Of a stretch of DNA of 64,000 nucleotides, positions 61,283-64,000 are shown piece by piece; position 1 is the stretch's first letter, and every line of letters starts with the position of its first letter. The notes beneath the pieces are model-generated. The model did no database searches, was not told the DNA's origin, and saw only the letters and a program-made list of their open reading frames with translations. The stretch spans positions 1-64,000 of the forward strand of contig CAZOUY010000003.1 in NCBI GenBank assembly GCA_964583155.1, in the 5' to 3' direction. The DNA comes from CAG-826 sp964583155. GTDB taxonomy: Bacteria; Bacillota_I; Bacilli_A; RFN20; CAG-826. A program made the translations under genes and the position numbers.

Positions 61283-61321
61283 AAAAACGCACCATCTTTG
61301 GATATTATTTATGGTACGTTT
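61281..61321 (-). terminator. Terminator of the dnaB-walJ-rlmH operon
   Basis: On the minus strand AAACGTACCAT and ATGGTGCGTTT pair with one mismatch and are followed by a T7 run. The rlmH stop codon lies in the loop. Confidence 0.78.
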
Positions 61322-61784
61322 CATGATGTAATATTTTAAAGGCCCGATAGATTTGCTCCATGATAATTAATTTCGCAAATTGATGAGTAAAGGTCATTTT
61401 GGAAAGACAGATCCTTTTTTGGGCTCTTTGAATGACCTCTTCACTAAATCCCAATGATCCTCCGATCACGAAGGTAAAAGAGGAAATGCCTTTGTTCATT
61501 TGTTGATGAAGATATTCAGCAAATTGTAAGGAATCATATTCCTCGCCATGCAAATCGACCAAGATAACATAATCATGATCCTTAATTTTGCTTAAGAGAA
61601 GCTTTCCTTCTTTTCTTTTGACGTTCTCTTCTTCTTTAGAAGACGCTTTTTCAACAATCCTTTCGTCAGGAACGGTTATTAATTCTATTTTGGAGTAGCC
61701 TGATAAGCGTTTTTCATATTCGCTAATGGCCTGCTGTAAATATTGTTCTTTAATCTTTCCGACGCTTAAAATCCGGATATTCAT
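61305..61784 (-). CDS. rlmH: 23S rRNA pseudouridine-1915 N3-methyltransferase RlmH
   Basis: 159 residues, the standard length; SPOUT methyltransferase acting on the pseudouridine in helix 69 of the assembled ribosome. MNIRILSVGKIKEQYLQQAISEYEKRL, FVIGGSLGFSEEV and LSKMTFTHQFAKLIIMEQIYRAFKI are diagnostic. Its start overlaps the walJ stop by four bases. Confidence 0.96.
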   Translation of the reverse strand: MNIRILSVGKIKEQYLQQAISEYEKRLSGYSKIELITVPDERIVEKASSKEEENVKRKEGKLLLSKIKDHDYVILVDLHGEEYDSLQFAEYLHQQMNKGISSFTFVIGGSLGFSEEVIQRAQKRICLSKMTFTHQFAKLIIMEQIYRAFKILHHETYHK

Positions 61785-62536
61785 AATTTGATGGGTGATC
61801 CTCCACTAATCATTTGATATTGTGAGGCTAAGCGAATCACATATTTATCGACATCAAGATGCTGGTTACGGAAGATTCTTGTAATGGCTTCCAAAGCCAC
61901 TTGGGGATCGTTCGCTTCTTCCGATAAATGGGCCAAAACGATCTCTTTTGTTTTCTCACCAACGCATTGTGATAAATAATAGGCGCTATCCTCATTGCTA
62001 AGGTGGCCTTCATCACCTAAAATCCGCTGCTTTAATTCATAAGTCCTTTGGGTTGCCAAAAGCATCCGAACATTATGATTGCTCTCAAATATATAGTAAT
62101 TGGCGTTTTGCATATAATTCAAATTTCGCTCACTAACATAGCCGGTATCAGTCATGTAAACCAATTTTTCTTCTCCATCATCCAAGACAAAGCCCATCGG
62201 ATTAATCGCATCATGCGAGGTCGGCAAAACTTGAATATTGAAGCCGGCTATTTGATAATCATGATAAGGCTCTAATTCACAACTTTCGTCAATTTTCCAT
62301 GTTCCCTGCCCGGTAAATATTGGAATTGATGATAAATACTTTAAACCGAGGGTATGATCGCTATGATCATGTGTCACTAAGATCGCTTCAATGTCATCTT
62401 TAGTATAGGGAGTTAAAGCCAATTGCTCTTTAAATTTTTTTAAAGATAAGCCCATATCGATCAATAAGACATGTCCATGGGAAGCGATAATGGTCGCATT
62501 TCCTTTAGAGCCACTTGCTAAAACATAATATTCCAT
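61781..62536 (-). CDS. walJ: MBL-fold metallohydrolase WalJ (YycJ)
   Basis: 251 residues, metallo-beta-lactamase fold with the metal motif THDHSDHTLGLKYL near 54-67 and further His/Asp ligands (SHDAINPMG, MTDTGYVSE, AHLSEEANDP). In Bacillus it belongs to the walRK operon and is likely a nuclease; walRK is not in this window, so it has been separated from its kinase here. Overlaps rlmH. Confidence 0.9.
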   Translation of the reverse strand: MEYYVLASGSKGNATIIASHGHVLLIDMGLSLKKFKEQLALTPYTKDDIEAILVTHDHSDHTLGLKYLSSIPIFTGQGTWKIDESCELEPYHDYQIAGFNIQVLPTSHDAINPMGFVLDDGEEKLVYMTDTGYVSERNLNYMQNANYYIFESNHNVRMLLATQRTYELKQRILGDEGHLSNEDSAYYLSQCVGEKTKEIVLAHLSEEANDPQVALEAITRIFRNQHLDVDKYVIRLASQYQMISGGSPIKL

Positions 62537-62537
62537 T

Positions 62538-63944
62538 TTACTCTACTTCGCCTTCTTCGTCAGAACGTGCCGGATCATCAAAACGTCCGATATTCTTTGT
62601 AAACATTAATTCCACTTCGCCAATTTGCCCATTACGATTTTTCGCTACCATAACATTAACCACGGTGGCATTGTTATCTTCTGAGGTGGAGTCACTACTA
62701 GATTTCTCGTCTTTTTTATCGTTCTCTTTGTTTTCATATGGTTTATAGTAGTCTTCGCGATATAACAAAAGCACTTGATCAGCATCCTGCTCGATGGAGC
62801 CGGATTCACGGAGATCGCTTAGCATCGGTTTTTTCACCGTTCGACTATCGACCGCACGGGAAAGCTGACAAATCACAATGATAGGTACCTCTAATTCTCG
62901 AGCTAATTCTTTTAACGAACGAGAAATCTCAGAGACCTCCAATTGCCGACTTTCCACCTTCTTATTTCCGGTGGTGATCAGTCCAATATAATCAATCATA
63001 ATTAACTGAAGATCGGGTTGCTCCATTTTGAGCTTGCGGGATTTCGCCATGATATCCATCAGCTTGATGCCGGGTGTATCATCGATAAACATTTTTAAAT
63101 TAGATATTTCCGTCATAGCTCGATCTAACGCCGAATCGTCTTTTTTCGTTAAATGTCCTGTCTGGATCTTGCCAAGATCAACACCGGACCGATTCGCTAA
63201 TAGACGTAAAATAAGCTGCTCCGATGGCATCTCCAAGGAAAAAATAGCCACTGTCTTTTGGGTCTTATAAGCGGCATTAAAGGCGAGATTCAATCCCAAA
63301 GCTGTTTTTCCTACGGAAGGTCGGGCGGCAATGATAATAATGTCCGACTTTTGGAAGCCATGCGTCAATAAATTGAGCTTCCGATATCCGGTTGGAACGC
63401 CTGTCACACCGTCTTCACTCGCGGTTCGTTGGGTCTTCAATCCTTGGCGGACCTTCTTGGTCACTTCTTCTGCGGTTAAAAATGAACTGATTCTTCTTTT
63501 TTCCGCAGCCTTCATAACATCGCGACCGGCATCGCCAATAAAGGTTCCGATATCATCGATTTCGTTATTCGTATAATCCTCGATAATGCGATCCATGACT
63601 TGAAGGATGTTCCGAAGATTCGCTTGATCGCGGACGATATTGATATAGTGCTCAATGCTAGAAATGCTGACAATCGAATCACATAATTCAAGAAGATAGG
63701 CGACACCGCCGATCTTCTCAAGCTCCTTCCAGTTAATTAAGATCTCGGTGACCGTTTTAATATCAACAGGAATTGCACGCGCTTGAACCTCTAAAATCGC
63801 GCGAAAGATGACCTGATGATTGCGTTCGAAAAAATCAGATTCCACTAATAAAGAGGAGCCATCGATCAAAGCGTCCCTTGATGTGAGCATCGCTCCTAAA
63901 ACTGTTTTTTCCATTTCCACATTAGCGGGTAACTTCTTGAGCAT
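62538..63944 (-). CDS. dnaB: Replicative DNA helicase DnaB
   Basis: 468 residues, hexameric fork helicase. N-terminal DnaB domain (VEMEKTVLGAML from about 9), RecA core with Walker A ARPSVGKTALG, Walker B LIMIDYIGLI and the C-terminal LSDLRESGSIEQDADQVLLLYRED. An Asn/Asp/Lys/Ser-rich insert of about 20 residues (ENDKKDEKSSSDSTSED) precedes VVNVMVAKNRNGQIGEVELMF. ATG at 63944 is chosen over a GTG three codons upstream that overlaps the rplI stop. Confidence 0.97.
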   Translation of the reverse strand: MLKKLPANVEMEKTVLGAMLTSRDALIDGSSLLVESDFFERNHQVIFRAILEVQARAIPVDIKTVTEILINWKELEKIGGVAYLLELCDSIVSISSIEHYINIVRDQANLRNILQVMDRIIEDYTNNEIDDIGTFIGDAGRDVMKAAEKRRISSFLTAEEVTKKVRQGLKTQRTASEDGVTGVPTGYRKLNLLTHGFQKSDIIIIAARPSVGKTALGLNLAFNAAYKTQKTVAIFSLEMPSEQLILRLLANRSGVDLGKIQTGHLTKKDDSALDRAMTEISNLKMFIDDTPGIKLMDIMAKSRKLKMEQPDLQLIMIDYIGLITTGNKKVESRQLEVSEISRSLKELARELEVPIIVICQLSRAVDSRTVKKPMLSDLRESGSIEQDADQVLLLYREDYYKPYENKENDKKDEKSSSDSTSEDNNATVVNVMVAKNRNGQIGEVELMFTKNIGRFDDPARSDEEGEVE

Positions 63945-63949
63945 ACTTT

Positions 63950-64000
63950 TCACCGTTCTTTTTCGACAACATGAACCTTAAAGGTTCCGATGATGCCTTT
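63950..64000 (-). CDS. rplI: 50S ribosomal protein L9 (C-terminal fragment at window edge)
   Basis: The last 16 codons and a TGA stop read KGIIGTFKVHVVEKER, the typical L9 C-terminus; the gene continues beyond the window. rplI directly upstream of dnaB is the usual Firmicute order, which supports the call. The ATG of dnaB follows six bases after the stop. Confidence 0.7.
   Translation of the reverse strand, partial: KGIIGTFKVHVVEKER

Noticed and set aside
1..64000. UGA read as tryptophan (Mollicutes code)
   Set aside because: Genes with TGA stops that overlap the next start (for example 15243-15247 and 40443-40448) and TGG tryptophan codons fit the standard code.
1..64000. CRISPR arrays, insertion sequences, prophage, rRNA or tRNA genes
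   Set aside because: No repeat-spacer pattern, transposase, integrase or rRNA/tRNA signature was seen on either strand; only the tRNA-like part of tmRNA.

Overview
The window reads as chromosome of an AT-rich, anaerobic bacterium of the Bacillota/Mycoplasmatota side of the tree (uncultured Bacilli, Erysipelotrichales/RF39-like or Acholeplasma-like). The reasons are the Bacillus-type gene orders (a cysS/rlmB/sigH block, adk-map-infA-rpmJ inside the ribosomal operon, rplI-dnaB beside walJ and rlmH, ung next to a GerQ-like gene), a CIRCE-controlled chaperone gene, strong AGGAGG ribosome binding sites and extended -10 (TGnTATAAT) promoters. Genes ending in TGA that are coupled to the next gene, and TGG as the tryptophan codon, point to the standard code. 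The assignment below class level is inference.

Layout. 1-4.7 kb: prs on +, converging on a minus-strand block cysS, mgtC-like, rlmB, sigH-like. 4.7-8.9 kb: hydCBA, a trimeric NADH/ferredoxin-linked [FeFe]-hydrogenase. 9-14 kb: a DUF3137-type membrane protein, htpG with CIRCE and a near-consensus promoter, thiT under a TPP riboswitch, a GerQ-like protein and ung. 14.1-18 kb: two glycosyltransferases and a polysaccharide flippase. 18.1-22 kb: preT-preA plus a second PreT/GltD-like flavoprotein. 22.1-36.6 kb: the S10-spc-alpha ribosomal super-operon (rpsJ to rplQ, 29 genes, no rpmD) ending in a strong terminator. 36.9-39.7 kb: tgt-queA-queH for queuosine. 39.7-45.2 kb: a DUF1836 gene, a polymerase/ligase-like membrane protein, a GT-D-like enzyme, a degenerate-looking AAA ATPase and pepT. 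45.4-49.5 kb: yebC-type regulator, esterase, aldo-keto reductase, VOC protein, Nudix hydrolase. 49.8-51.5 kb: tmRNA and sdaA. 51.6-55.6 kb: a three-gene envelope cluster ending in lemA. 55.7-64 kb: flavin-binding protein, a UDP-sugar-dehydrogenase-like protein lacking its catalytic residues with a small partner, a HAD phosphatase, an ABC exporter pair, and rlmH-walJ-dnaB-rplI (rplI partial at the window edge).

How the parts fit. Most of the window is core housekeeping: translation, secretion, tRNA modification, replication and ribosome rescue. Accessory functions are fermentative hydrogen disposal (hydCBA), pyrimidine reduction (preTA), thiamine uptake, serine and peptide catabolism, and surface polysaccharide synthesis. 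No CRISPR array, insertion sequence, rRNA or tRNA gene was seen. The least explained parts are the LemA/DUF3137-like cluster, the catalytically dead UDP-sugar-dehydrogenase-like gene pair, and the structured leader before rpsJ, which shares a 13-base string with the conserved 690-loop region of 16S rRNA. A SigH-like sigma factor and a GerQ-like protein hint at retained or remodelled sporulation-era genes.
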